The notes: generated by a model from the letters alone, not told the origin. Positions 17,902 through 26,921 are shown, counted from the first letter of the stretch. The stretch: 64,000 nt of DNA from an uncultured Alphaproteobacteria bacterium (GCA_934254675.1 CAKQLP010000007.1:23969-87968), one strand, 5' to 3'. Numbers and translations: made by a program.

Positions 17902-17932
17902 GTATATAGGGAGCAATTTTTATCTATGCAAG
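17902..17932 (-). promoter_or_regulatory. Probable sigma-32 (RpoH) promoter of dnaK
   Basis: Minus strand: CTTGCAT (17926-17932), 14-nt spacer, CCCTATATAC (17902-17911), about 35 nt before the dnaK ATG. This fits the alphaproteobacterial RpoH consensus (CTTG ... CCYTATNT). An rpoH gene is present at 29982-30902. Confidence 0.7.
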
Positions 17933-18018
17933 TAGCCGTAACATTTTTTTGAAAAAATTTTAGTTTTTTTAAAACACGCACTTAAATATTAAATAAAATA
18001 AGTCTCATCGTGCTTTTT

Positions 18019-19500
18019 TTACATTTCTATCAAATATCCGTTGTCTTGTTCCACTAATTGCGACACAACGTCAAAATCAGCTGCATTGCATGAATAGATA
18101 GTATATAAAACATCGCCGGCTTTAACTTTATCTCCGATTTTTTTATTCAAATCCACACCCGAGCCTAAACATTGCGTCGCGCCGGCATAAACGCCTATTT
18201 TATTGATTATTGTGTTGTTTACGGCGCTAACAATTCCATCATACGGCGCCACAACCTCTCGAACATATTGTCCCAGAGCCGGAACCTCATGAACACCTTG
18301 AGCGTTTACAATACGCTGAAACGCTTCAAGCGCCCGTCCGTTTTCCAAAATTTCTTTAGCCACGGCATATCCTTGCCCCCCACGCAACTGCGGGTCAAAC
18401 TCCAAAACTCGACCAGCTAAGAACAAAGATTTTTCTTTCAAATCAATCGGTGCATCTTCTTTATTGCGCAAAATTTTCATCACGTCACGCGCTTCTAAAA
18501 CCGCGCCAATGCCGTTGCCAATTGGTTCACTGCCGTCTGTAATCACAACATCAATAGACAGCCCGAGCATATCTCCGATATATTCCACTTGCTTTCTGAT
18601 GCGAATCGCCTCATTTGTTGAATGAACACGCGCATTTTCCCCAACCGGAACATCCAAAACCAAATGGCTGACACCACTGGAAATCATCATAGCTAAGATA
18701 GAGGCTATCACCAATTCATTTTGGTTAATTCCCAACTGGCTTCTGACATCATGCAACAGATGATTGACTTTTGTTTCTTCTAGCACATCATAATTAACAA
18801 TAGCCCCGTTATTCGCCCGCACAAGCTTTTGAAACTTTGAAGTATTGTAATCCACATTTGCCAACACTCCCATGGTATCGGCAACACCGGCGCAAGATGT
18901 CAAAGAACGAATGCAAGTTTTAGCTATAGGCAAACCATAGGCGGAAACAATGGCTAAAATAACCAAGTCGGTCTTGTTAGCCGGAACACCGCCTAAACAA
19001 TGCTGGTCAACCACCATGCTTTTTTCATCCCAGTGCAACACTTTTTGGGCAACCAGCGCCTCAGTAAATGACACCAATTCCGTTGCGCTCATGGATGATG
19101 TGCACGCTACCAAAAACGCCGCAATATCCATTTTTGAATATCTGCCGGAAGCAATATCTTTAATAATGTCCATGTATTCGCTTGAAGTTAAAATTTCACC
19201 GGCAATTTTACGACGCAACGATTGAGCGCTTAAAGAAGGTGCGGCCATACTCACATGAACTTCTGTTCCTTCAGACATATTCAGAGCTTTAAACGCGTCT
19301 TCGTTCAATCCTATTTCGTCCAACGCCAATACATCATCTTCAACGATTTGTAAAAAAGCGAAAATCGTTTTGCTACCTTTGTGAATTTCAAGCTTTGTCA
19401 CCTTGTTTATATCATCAACCTTGTACAAACTGCAATTTTTATGAATATACGCAAGATTTTCGCCAAATGACTTAACCGGTAAATATTTTAACTTCAGCAT
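18019..19500 (-). CDS. AMP/thymidine phosphorylase family protein (archaeal-type)
   Basis: 493 residues. After an N-terminal beta domain of about 85 residues comes the nucleoside phosphorylase type II fold: SSEYMDIIKDIASGRYSKMDI, the phosphate loop DQHCLGGVPANKTDLVILAI (near 165), and a C-terminal biotinyl-like domain (from APYDGIVSA). The extra N-terminal domain and the length are those of archaeal AMP phosphorylase-like proteins, also found in scattered proteobacteria, rather than E. coli DeoA (about 440). Likely phosphorolysis of a nucleoside or nucleoside monophosphate; the substrate is uncertain. Confidence 0.85.
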   Translation of the reverse strand: MLKLKYLPVKSFGENLAYIHKNCSLYKVDDINKVTKLEIHKGSKTIFAFLQIVEDDVLALDEIGLNEDAFKALNMSEGTEVHVSMAAPSLSAQSLRRKIAGEILTSSEYMDIIKDIASGRYSKMDIAAFLVACTSSMSATELVSFTEALVAQKVLHWDEKSMVVDQHCLGGVPANKTDLVILAIVSAYGLPIAKTCIRSLTSCAGVADTMGVLANVDYNTSKFQKLVRANNGAIVNYDVLEETKVNHLLHDVRSQLGINQNELVIASILAMMISSGVSHLVLDVPVGENARVHSTNEAIRIRKQVEYIGDMLGLSIDVVITDGSEPIGNGIGAVLEARDVMKILRNKEDAPIDLKEKSLFLAGRVLEFDPQLRGGQGYAVAKEILENGRALEAFQRIVNAQGVHEVPALGQYVREVVAPYDGIVSAVNNTIINKIGVYAGATQCLGSGVDLNKKIGDKVKAGDVLYTIYSCNAADFDVVSQLVEQDNGYLIEM

Positions 19501-19520
19501 TAATTTTCTCTACATTAATA

Positions 19521-20150
19521 TTATTTAAATGACAGATTGACAACTGTTCCAGTTCCATTTAAAATTTCACATGCTTTCGCTGCTGTTCCTATTCCCATCG
19601 GAGCCGGATAATCTTTGTCACCAACTCTTGCAATCAAATAACTAGACATATCATTGTTTACAACATCACCGCTATCATCTCTAACCGAGAGACCGATAAA
19701 CCCGCTTGTCCCCGGTGTTCCCCAGTTTGTTGTCACAATCTGCATGCACATTTCTTCTGTTAGATGGTCGATTTGCAAAACTGCTGATACCTTACCACCA
19801 ATATATTTGGCACTGTATGTAACATCATTTATACCGGAAAACGGTTTTTCTTTATAATCTGAACAAGCGGCTCCGCCTTCCAATAAACTATCCGGCACCG
19901 CTTTGGCTTTACATAAATATTCATTCATTAAATCACCATTAGAAGCGCCAGGATTGTCTAGCTCATATTCTCGCACCATTTTTGTTATATGATTAGCAAA
20001 ATCTCCCGCTGTGTCAATCACCTGATTTGTCGTGTAGGATGTCTGCATTTTATTAATCAAGCTAAATCCGCCAACGCTCAAAACACCGATAATTGCTAAA
20101 ACACCCAGCATTTCAATCATACTGCGGCCATTTTCATTCATTTTATTCAT
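19521..20150 (-). CDS. Type IV pilin-like protein (copy 2)
   Basis: 209 residues. Short leader MNKMNENG, cleavage expected at G/RSMIE (Glu+5), then the shared hydrophobic helix. The C-terminal domain contains EEMCMQIVTTNWGTPGTSGF, related to segments in copies 3, 4 and 5 (C-x-x-x-x-T-x-W-G). AAGGAGA precedes the first ATG; a second ATG three codons on is also possible. It is 26 nt behind copy 3 in the same direction, so the two are probably co-transcribed. No RNA leader or palindromic repeat is present here. Confidence 0.85.
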   Translation of the reverse strand: MNKMNENGRSMIEMLGVLAIIGVLSVGGFSLINKMQTSYTTNQVIDTAGDFANHITKMVREYELDNPGASNGDLMNEYLCKAKAVPDSLLEGGAACSDYKEKPFSGINDVTYSAKYIGGKVSAVLQIDHLTEEMCMQIVTTNWGTPGTSGFIGLSVRDDSGDVVNNDMSSYLIARVGDKDYPAPMGIGTAAKACEILNGTGTVVNLSFK

Positions 20151-20176
20151 CCTTATCTCCTTTGCGCTTTAATATA

Positions 20177-20752
20177 CTAATTACATCCCAGATATTTTAA
20201 TTCAATTTTATTGGCATTCCCTTTATCGCATTTTGTCGTTGCTTTGCTGAAAGTCATGGGATAAGAATCCGTGCCGACAACCGCCACCGCATCCGTTGCA
20301 TTATTAACCATCACACTCTCTATGCCGGAAGTATTCTTTCCACCCCAATCAAAAGTCGCCAATTTAGAACATTGTTCATCCGATAAATTTTCTATTATAA
20401 TCTCAAAACTTTCAGCAACACCTGAATCGGCATTAGCTGTTCCTTTTATGCTGTATAAGCTGCCTTTCAAGCCTGAAAACTTCTTCTTTGTTGAGTCATA
20501 GCTCCACCCTTCCGGATACGCATTCGATTTATATAAATAAAATGTGTAACTGCTGTATCCGCTGTCATATTGGCAAGCCATTCTTTTTGCCCGCCGCGCT
20601 AAATCAGATATATCCGCCAACATTTGGGTTGATGTTCTTTCATTTTGCATTTGATTAATTACGTTCAAACCTCCAACGGATAAAACTCCGACAATTGTCA
20701 AAACACCAAGCATTTCCACCATACTGCGGCCGCTTTCATTTTTTTTAAGCAT
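20177..20752 (-). CDS. Type IV pilin-like protein (copy 3)
   Basis: 191 residues. Leader MLKKNESG, then RSMVEMLGVLTIVGVLSVGG with Glu+5. The C-terminal domain has DEQCSKLATFDWGGKNTSGI, matching the C-LAT-DWG motif of other copies. AAGGAG precedes the ATG. It is the first gene of a two-pilin unit with copy 2 and ends in a Cys near the C-terminus (KYLGCN). Assembly system and function unknown. Confidence 0.85.
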   Translation of the reverse strand: MLKKNESGRSMVEMLGVLTIVGVLSVGGLNVINQMQNERTSTQMLADISDLARRAKRMACQYDSGYSSYTFYLYKSNAYPEGWSYDSTKKKFSGLKGSLYSIKGTANADSGVAESFEIIIENLSDEQCSKLATFDWGGKNTSGIESVMVNNATDAVAVVGTDSYPMTFSKATTKCDKGNANKIELKYLGCN

Positions 20753-20835
20753 CGCTTTCTCCTTTATATAATATATATCTTTTTTAGTGTAAAAATCTTA
20801 ATATTTAGTTTGTAACTTTGTTATAAAAAACGAGC

Positions 20836-20863
20836 AAAAAGCAGTCAATAAAGACTGCTTTTT
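20836..20863 (-). terminator. Intrinsic terminator of the 20869 gene
   Basis: AAAAAGCAGTC / GACTGCTTTTT, perfect 11-bp stem with a 6-nt loop, just after the stop on the minus strand. Confidence 0.85.
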
Positions 20864-20868
20864 AAGCT

Positions 20869-23031
20869 TTATTTTCTATCCTTTGGCTTCATAACTTCCG
20901 GAGCTTTCTGAACTTTTTTAATTTGTTCCGTCACCGGCTTATAAATTGTTTGCTGCCAAGGACTTTCTTCGACATATTCATGTCCGCAAATACTTATCCC
21001 TAAACTACGCAAAGCTGTTTCCGTCGGAATAAACACGTCTAATCCGTCGTTTGTCTTTATGCCGGACGGCGCCATGCCGTTAATCGTGCAATCTTTATAA
21101 ATCAATGCTCCGCCGACCGTTACATTTTGAATAAAGGTATTTGCCAATATTTCGGCGCCTTTTTCCTGAGTATAACGATATCCTTCCACTCTGGCACTGT
21201 TTTCAAGATAATCTTCACCATCCTTGAAATCATTGACATCTAATAAGCCTAAAGTCAAAAATCCATTATGTCCAACTTCTGGAAGGCTTAAATTTAATGC
21301 CAACGGCGTGTAAGACGTTGCTTTATCCAACATCAATAGCGCCGTATTTTTAACCGGATTAATCCGGACAGCACGAGCTTTTAGTTCATCATTGCGAACA
21401 GTAGAAACATCATAACTGTTGTTATTTTTATCAACCAAATCCCCCGATGTCAGAATAAATTTATCTGAAATCAGCAAACCAGCGCCTTTGCGGCCATTTG
21501 GACTTTTAATCTGTACAATTGACGAACGCAAACGGTAAATTGTTTCCGGTGACAGTTGCTTGCATGGGTCTGTCGCATTAACACAGAAATTGTCCAGAGC
21601 CTTAACATCTCCGGTGTCAACCCATGTATCATCCACAACCTGACACATGCCATCGGACTTGACATTGCCATTTTCATCAATACATGAATTGATAATATCA
21701 TATGTGCTGTTTACATCACCATTTTCGATAATTTCATCTTGTACAACACCGCCATTTTCAATCACACCGCCATCTTCAATAATCTCGGCTGTCGGAATTG
21801 GTGCCGCCGCACAAGGTGCGCATCCCGAAGCGGTGTATCCACCATCTTCATAAATCGCACCATCCTCTGGATAAATGCCATTTTCGACCACACCGCCATT
21901 TTCATAAACAGGCAACATCGTCATTGGCTGTTGGTTAGGACAACCACATGGCTGACATTGTTGGCAAGGTTGGCACTGCTGACAAAGAGCCGGATCAAAC
22001 CCCGGACGACCGATTTCACAACGTGTCGCACATTGATATTCTTGACGATATCCGCATTTTGCCGGATCCAGAGCTCTCTCTTCATCAATCAAAGCCGCAC
22101 GCTGCGCCGCCATTTCTTGTGGAGAAACTCTTGTCATTAATTGCTCTTCAAACCCCGGAAGATTACGCAAATTATTTGTTGCATCAGCAAAGGCTCGCTC
22201 AATCAACTTTATTTCGCCTTTTGACTCGCCTTCATCCAATTCGCCATAACCAGTGCTTTCTCCTTTCCAATAAACTTTTGTCTGCGTCAAATTCATCAAA
22301 CGCCATGTCACCGTAATTTCAGAAGAACCGGTACGCGCGTTATTTTTTTCTGCGTTATCCCAGTTATATTCATCACAAATATTCATAAAGTAGTCAGTAA
22401 TTTCCGCTGTTAATACATATTCAGGTAACTCTACCGGCGCATTTTCCAAACACAAATCACGCGGCATTGGTAGTACTTTGTAGCAATCTCCGACTTCTTC
22501 TTCAAAAACTGAATTAAACGCAATATTTTTTTCCAAGACGCGTCCTTTATTTAAAACGGCCTCTTTATCATAACGTCGGCATCCAAAAATACGGAAACGA
22601 TAATTTCCGACTTTGGAGGTATATGGTCCGTCCATAGAACTTTTTCTGATACGAAAATCAACATGTGCCAAAGCTAAAGGAGCCATAGCGCAACAATTGC
22701 GCGCCACAGAATCGTACACAATCGGCGTGAAAGGAACATAGTTTTTAATTTTTCGCTCCGCCTGACGTTTTACACATTTTTGGCACGTTCCCGGAAACAG
22801 ACTACCATCCTTGGAACAAGAAACACATGGTCCGCCGGGGAATAAACTGCCATCTTTGTCTTTTGTGTCACAATTTGTGCAACTGCCTCCCGGAAAAAGA
22901 CTGCCATCTCTATCATTCACAGCTTCAGGTTTAGGCGAATTACCATATCCAACCGCAAAAGAAGCGGTGCTCAAAAAACTAATTCCGGTCACCATGGCCA
23001 ACACATAAGCAAATTTATGATATTTTTTCAT
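20869..23031 (-). CDS. Secreted repeat protein with a degenerate trypsin-like domain
   Basis: 720 residues from ATG 23031 (GGAG upstream; the longer frame start lacks a site). Signal peptide about 1-27. Residues 35-90 carry three units of DGSLFPG with a C-x-x-C after each. Residues 95-320 form a Cys-containing domain I do not recognise. A QQCQPCQQCQPCG stretch and ENGG/EDGG repeats (about 360-450) follow. Residues 500-680 resemble a DegP-like serine protease, but the triad is lost: LTSGDLVD instead of an H-V-V motif, NTALLML for D-ALL-L, and VGGALI for G-N-S-G-G. Likely non-catalytic, periplasmic or surface. The stop of comM lies 13 nt upstream. Confidence 0.7.
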   Translation of the reverse strand: MKKYHKFAYVLAMVTGISFLSTASFAVGYGNSPKPEAVNDRDGSLFPGGSCTNCDTKDKDGSLFPGGPCVSCSKDGSLFPGTCQKCVKRQAERKIKNYVPFTPIVYDSVARNCCAMAPLALAHVDFRIRKSSMDGPYTSKVGNYRFRIFGCRRYDKEAVLNKGRVLEKNIAFNSVFEEEVGDCYKVLPMPRDLCLENAPVELPEYVLTAEITDYFMNICDEYNWDNAEKNNARTGSSEITVTWRLMNLTQTKVYWKGESTGYGELDEGESKGEIKLIERAFADATNNLRNLPGFEEQLMTRVSPQEMAAQRAALIDEERALDPAKCGYRQEYQCATRCEIGRPGFDPALCQQCQPCQQCQPCGCPNQQPMTMLPVYENGGVVENGIYPEDGAIYEDGGYTASGCAPCAAAPIPTAEIIEDGGVIENGGVVQDEIIENGDVNSTYDIINSCIDENGNVKSDGMCQVVDDTWVDTGDVKALDNFCVNATDPCKQLSPETIYRLRSSIVQIKSPNGRKGAGLLISDKFILTSGDLVDKNNNSYDVSTVRNDELKARAVRINPVKNTALLMLDKATSYTPLALNLSLPEVGHNGFLTLGLLDVNDFKDGEDYLENSARVEGYRYTQEKGAEILANTFIQNVTVGGALIYKDCTINGMAPSGIKTNDGLDVFIPTETALRSLGISICGHEYVEESPWQQTIYKPVTEQIKKVQKAPEVMKPKDRK

Positions 23032-23044
23032 CAATTTAATACTC

Positions 23045-24568
23045 CTATACCTGTTTTGACGGCATAACATAACGGTATGACAATGCCTCAGCTACGTGTA
23101 CTTTAGACACTTTTTCTTCATTTTGCAAGTCCGCAATTGTACGGGCTAACTTTAGGGTTCGATGATAGGCTCGCGCTGACATTTTCATTTTATCAGCAAA
23201 CGCTATCAACATTTTTTTTGTTTCATCATCCAGTTGAGTTACCTTCTCAAGCAAATCTCCTTTTAACTGAGAATTTGTGCGAAGCAACGGATATCCCATT
23301 TTTTTAAATCTATATTCTTGAATTTTCCGCGCGGAAACAACTCTTCGCCGAATTGTTTCGGAATTTTCTCCTTTTTTAGTTTCAGAAATTTCCCACGGGC
23401 TGACCGGCGGCACTTGAATATGGATATCAAATCTATCCATCAGAGGACCGGAAATTCGAGATTGATATTCTTCAGCGCATTTTGGAGCACGGGAGCATTC
23501 TTGCCCATGGCACCCCAAATAGCCGCAGCGACAGGGGTTCATAGCCGCAATAAGCTGAAAATTTGCCGGATACTGAGTATGACAGTTTACTCTTGATATA
23601 CTAACATATCCTGTTTCAATCGGTTGTCGAAGCGCTTCTAATGTTGCCCGATTGAACTCAGGCAATTCATCCAAAAACAGCACCCCGTTATGCGCCAAAG
23701 AAATTTCCCCCGGAACGCCCTTGCGTCCACCGCCGATTATGGCCGGTGTTGAAGCATTGTGATGCGGGTCGCGGTACGGACGCTCAAAACTGATTTCGCC
23801 GTTTTTCAATTCACCCGCAACAGAATGTATCATACACGTTTCTAAAGCTTCTTCCGTTGTAAGTGGCGGCAATATTGTAATTAAACGAGACGCCAACATC
23901 GACTTTCCAGCACCCGGCGTTCCAACCATAAGCATATTATGCGCACCAGCGGCGGCAATTTCCAATGCTCTTTTAGCTGTTTCTTGCCCTTTGACATCTG
24001 ACATATCCAATGTAGTAACCCTACTTTTCTTTCGACGCGCCACCGGCTTTGGCAATTGCTGTATTCCTTTAAAATGGTTAATCAAAGCTAATAGACTCGG
24101 AGCGGCAACAATATCATCAAGTCCGGACCAAACAGCTTCTCCGCCCTCAACTTCCGGACAAACCAATCCCCTATGACGCCGGTTGGCATGAATTGCGACA
24201 GGCAACACCCCATTCACGGGCATGACCGCGCCATCCAGTCCCAATTCTCCAATCACAACATAATTTGCTATTTCCTCGGCAGGAACAACACCTAAACCCG
24301 CTAAAATAGCCAATGCAATCGGCAAGTCAAAATGCGAACCTTCTTTCAATAAATCAGCCGGCGCCAAATTAATGATAATACGTTTTGCGGGAAGTTCTAT
24401 TCCCATGGCATTTAAGGCCGCCCGAACACGTTCTTTGCTCTCCGCAATTGTTTTATCTGGCAAGCCCACAATATTAAAAGCCGGAAGACCGGAAGAAATT
24501 TGCAATTGCAAATCCACATCCAGCGTTTCCAAACCATTAAAAGCTATGGTATTAACATGCGCCTGCAT
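23045..24568 (-). CDS. comM: YifB/ComM family AAA ATPase
   Basis: 507 residues. N-terminal Lon-like S5 domain (1-170), Mg-chelatase AAA domain with Walker A GTPGAGKS (near 218), Walker B LFLDELPEF (near 294), and the C-terminal Mg_chelatase_C segment (MKMSARAYHRTLKLARTIAD). ComM is a hexameric helicase that helps branch migration when transformed DNA is integrated. Presence of comM and comF in this window fits natural competence, but no uptake genes are visible. It lies between the lipoprotein gene (9 nt) and the repeat protein (13 nt), all on the minus strand. Confidence 0.92.
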   Translation of the reverse strand: MQAHVNTIAFNGLETLDVDLQLQISSGLPAFNIVGLPDKTIAESKERVRAALNAMGIELPAKRIIINLAPADLLKEGSHFDLPIALAILAGLGVVPAEEIANYVVIGELGLDGAVMPVNGVLPVAIHANRRHRGLVCPEVEGGEAVWSGLDDIVAAPSLLALINHFKGIQQLPKPVARRKKSRVTTLDMSDVKGQETAKRALEIAAAGAHNMLMVGTPGAGKSMLASRLITILPPLTTEEALETCMIHSVAGELKNGEISFERPYRDPHHNASTPAIIGGGRKGVPGEISLAHNGVLFLDELPEFNRATLEALRQPIETGYVSISRVNCHTQYPANFQLIAAMNPCRCGYLGCHGQECSRAPKCAEEYQSRISGPLMDRFDIHIQVPPVSPWEISETKKGENSETIRRRVVSARKIQEYRFKKMGYPLLRTNSQLKGDLLEKVTQLDDETKKMLIAFADKMKMSARAYHRTLKLARTIADLQNEEKVSKVHVAEALSYRYVMPSKQV

Positions 24569-24577
24569 TCAAGCCCC

Positions 24578-25081
24578 CTACCATCTTGGAACAGATTCGC
24601 CGTTACGCCAACGCCGTGTCGGATATGACCTTTTTTTTAGAAAATCATATTTTGCCGTCATTGTCGGCACGTTTTTCAGAAGAGTGTATCCCGCACATTC
24701 CAAACGTTTGATACATTCGTCAATTTCATTTTCATCGCCACGGCAATAAGCTAAAACTCTGGTTTGCAAATTCTGCATCACAACTTGATTTTTATGGTAT
24801 TTATTATCCACGACGTCTGGAAACTCACCTTCTACATCATCAGGATTAATTTCTTCATCCTCTTCGGAACAAACTTCATAAACCGGAGCATTTATCGGCA
24901 TAACGCACCCCGGAACTTGATAGGCTCCTTCATCATCATAAACCACTATGGTTGTTTCTTCTTGACAAGGCGCATAGGTATAATCATCCATAATATTTTC
25001 CGCATTCTGTTGTTTATTGACACAAGACGCCATAAACACCATACTGCCCGCGAGCAAAAATATCTTATAAAATTTTATCAT
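24578..25081 (-). CDS. Hypothetical lipoprotein upstream of comM
   Basis: 167 residues from ATG 25081, chosen for AGAGGAAGA just upstream; an ATG five codons earlier overlaps that site. The signal peptide ends in a lipobox (MASC, Cys near residue 20). The mature part is acidic with several Cys, and the basic C-terminus ends RRWRNGESVPRW. No family recognised. It probably forms an operon with comM and the repeat protein. Confidence 0.65.
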   Translation of the reverse strand: MIKFYKIFLLAGSMVFMASCVNKQQNAENIMDDYTYAPCQEETTIVVYDDEGAYQVPGCVMPINAPVYEVCSEEDEEINPDDVEGEFPDVVDNKYHKNQVVMQNLQTRVLAYCRGDENEIDECIKRLECAGYTLLKNVPTMTAKYDFLKKRSYPTRRWRNGESVPRW

Positions 25082-25172
25082 TCTTCCTCTTATCACAAAC
25101 TATTTTTTCTCAGCATAACGGCAAATTATTAAAATAATATTTAAGAATCGCCGACTAAAAACAAAAAAATCC

Positions 25173-25296
25173 TTGCATTTACAGGTATTTTGTGTATATT
25201 TGCAAGCGTCCCTTGCCGGATTTTATGATTCGGCTATACATTAACCGACCCAGCCATGGGTCATTTGTTGAGTAATCCATAAGGAGATATTAAAAT
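25173..25296 (+). promoter_or_regulatory. Promoter and leader of the rpsF operon
   Basis: TTGCAT (25173-25178), 16-nt spacer, TATATT (25195-25200). The leader contains a hairpin GACCC/GGGTC (25247-25262) preceded by AACC just before AAGGAG. Leaders of this operon often carry an S6:S18-binding hairpin with CCG; the match here is suggestive only. Confidence 0.5.
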
Positions 25297-25635
25297 ATGG
25301 CAAATTATGAAAGCGTTTTAATCGCTCGTCAGGATCTCGGCGCTTCTCAAATCAATACTCTTGTTTCTGACTTGAGTGAAGTGATTAAAAAAGAAGGCGG
25401 AGAAGTTGTAAAAGTTGATAACTGGGGTTTGAAAAATCTCGCTTACCGCATCAAGAAAAACCGTAAAGGTTATTATGTTTTGTTAAACATTGTTGCTCCG
25501 GCGAATGCTGTTGCAGAATACGAAAGACTTGTTAGACTGAACGAAGATATTATTCGTTACATGACAGTCAGAGTAGAAGATTTCAATAACGACGTGGCTT
25601 CAGAAGAAGATTCTGCCGCCGTTGAAGAAGCATAA
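25297..25635 (+). CDS. rpsF: 30S ribosomal protein S6
   Basis: 112 residues, typical length. Starts MANYESVLIARQDLGASQ and contains the conserved WGLKNLAYRIKKNRKGYYVL; the C-terminal tail is acidic (ASEEDSAAVEEA). Binds 16S rRNA with S18 in the platform of the small subunit. First gene of rpsF-rpsR-rplI, with 13 nt to rpsR. AAGGAG precedes the start. Confidence 0.97.
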   Translation: MANYESVLIARQDLGASQINTLVSDLSEVIKKEGGEVVKVDNWGLKNLAYRIKKNRKGYYVLLNIVAPANAVAEYERLVRLNEDIIRYMTVRVEDFNNDVASEEDSAAVEEA

Positions 25636-25648
25636 GGAGTTTATAACA

Positions 25649-25873
25649 ATGGCTAAACAAACATTTTTCAAAAGAAAAACTTGCCCATTTTCAGGTGAAA
25701 ACGGCTTGAAAATTGATTACAAAGATGTAAAACTTTTGTCTCGCTACGTTTCGGAAAAAGGTAAAATCATTCCTTCCCGTATTACATCTGTTTCAGCTAA
25801 AAAACAAAGAGAATTGGCTCGCGCCATCAAACGCGCACGTTATATTGCTTTGTTACCATACGTTGCTATGTAG
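25649..25873 (+). CDS. rpsR: 30S ribosomal protein S18
   Basis: 74 residues from ATG 25649, chosen because AAGGAG lies just upstream; a longer frame beginning at 25622 would overlap rpsF and has no site. Conserved YKDVKLLSRYVSEKGKI and RELARAIKRARYIALLPY are present. It pairs with S6 on 16S rRNA. Confidence 0.97.
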   Translation: MAKQTFFKRKTCPFSGENGLKIDYKDVKLLSRYVSEKGKIIPSRITSVSAKKQRELARAIKRARYIALLPYVAM

Positions 25874-25882
25874 GAGGTTATA

Positions 25883-26368
25883 ATGGAAGTAATTTTACTC
25901 GAACACGTTGAAAAATTAGGCAGAATGGGTGATAAAGTTAACGTTAAAAACGGTTACGCCCGCAACTATTTATTGCCTCAAGGCAAAGCTTTGCGCGCCA
26001 CAGATGCTAATATGGCTTATTTTGAAGCTCAAAAAGCAGCTTTAGAAGCTCATAACAAAGAATTATTTGATTCTGCTTCTAAATTGGCTGAATCTTTGAA
26101 TGGCTTTAACGCTGTTTTAATTCGTCAAGCTGCTGAAACCGGTCAGCTTTATGGTTCTGTAACCATCCGTGACATCGCTGCTGCGATTAAAGATGCCGGT
26201 TTTGATGTTGCTCGCCGCTATGTTTACTTGGAAAAACCAATCAAAGATTTGGGTATTTATCAGGTAAAATTAAACTTACACCCAGAAGTTTCTCAAACAA
26301 TTTTAATCAATATTGCCAGAACTTCTGAAGAAGCAAAAAAGCAAGCAAAAGCTTATAACCAAGAATAA
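25883..26368 (+). CDS. rplI: 50S ribosomal protein L9
   Basis: 161 residues. N-terminal domain MEVILLEHVEKLGRMGDKVN and NGYARNYLLPQGKA are diagnostic; a long connecting helix and the C-terminal RNA-binding domain (GSVTIRDIAAAI) follow. TAGGAGG lies at the stop of rpsR. Last gene of the operon, followed by a strong terminator. The tail EEAKKQAKAYNQE extends slightly beyond the usual end. Confidence 0.97.
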   Translation: MEVILLEHVEKLGRMGDKVNVKNGYARNYLLPQGKALRATDANMAYFEAQKAALEAHNKELFDSASKLAESLNGFNAVLIRQAAETGQLYGSVTIRDIAAAIKDAGFDVARRYVYLEKPIKDLGIYQVKLNLHPEVSQTILINIARTSEEAKKQAKAYNQE

Positions 26369-26385
26369 TTTTCGGTTATTTCAAA

Positions 26386-26422
26386 CATCCCTCGGCCAAA
26401 CAAAGCTGAGGGATGTTTTTAT
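26386..26422 (+). terminator. Intrinsic terminator of rpsF-rpsR-rplI
   Basis: CATCCCTC (26386-26393) with GAGGGATG (26408-26415), then TTTTTATT, 17 nt after the rplI stop. Confidence 0.88.
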
Positions 26423-26687
26423 TATAATAATGTCTCCCCTAAATACAATTTATTATATTCTTATGTTCTTTTTCAAAAAAACACTCCTCTATGATATAAA
26501 AAATTCCATATAATCTTAATTTTAAATATAAAACTTGAAACTTATCATTATTTTAGTTATGATAAATTTGTATTTCAAGTATTATGGTTATTACTATGTG
26601 TTTTTGTCTAAAAATAGATTTGCTATTTATAAGATGATTTCCTTGTAATTTCCGTTAGTTATTTTTATCCAAAAGAGAGAACGGGAC
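26423..26687. other. AT-rich intergenic region with a nested palindrome
   Basis: 265 nt without a gene. The only structure seen is a nested inverted repeat: ACTTGAAA (26533-26540) with TTTCAAGT (26573-26580), and inside it TTATCAT (26542-26548) with ATGATAA (26559-26565). It may be an operator or an RNA hairpin upstream of the small membrane-protein gene. The rest is AT-rich without a recognisable signal. Confidence 0.5.
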
Positions 26688-26921
26688 ATGTATAGGACAT
26701 CTCTCTTAAATAAACCCGTTTATTTTATGACAAAGCTCGAAAAAATTTGGTGGATTGGCGTGACTATTGCTGCTGTTTGTATTCCTTCATTTTGGATTGC
26801 AGGCCTGAATGGTCAGACACAGCTTGCTGAAGTTTTAATACTTGCGGCCGGTTGCTTTTCCATTGTGGCTTTAATAGCTCGCTTTCTATACTGTTTTCAG
26901 AAAGAAAGTTGGGAATATTAA
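26688..26921 (+). CDS. Small two-helix membrane protein
   Basis: 77 residues with two predicted membrane helices (about 21-38 and 46-68). The N-terminus is basic, and the C-terminus ends KESWEY. GAGAGAA lies about 10 nt before the ATG; a second ATG at codon 14 is an alternative start. No family recognised. It stands alone with a strong terminator right after it. Confidence 0.55.
   Translation: MYRTSLLNKPVYFMTKLEKIWWIGVTIAAVCIPSFWIAGLNGQTQLAEVLILAAGCFSIVALIARFLYCFQKESWEY

Noticed and set aside
16252..17952. Long open frames opposite dnaK (16252-16971 and 17050-17952)
   Set aside because: They lie fully antisense to a clear dnaK with all family motifs; long antisense frames are a by-product of its codon use, and no ribosome binding site supports them.
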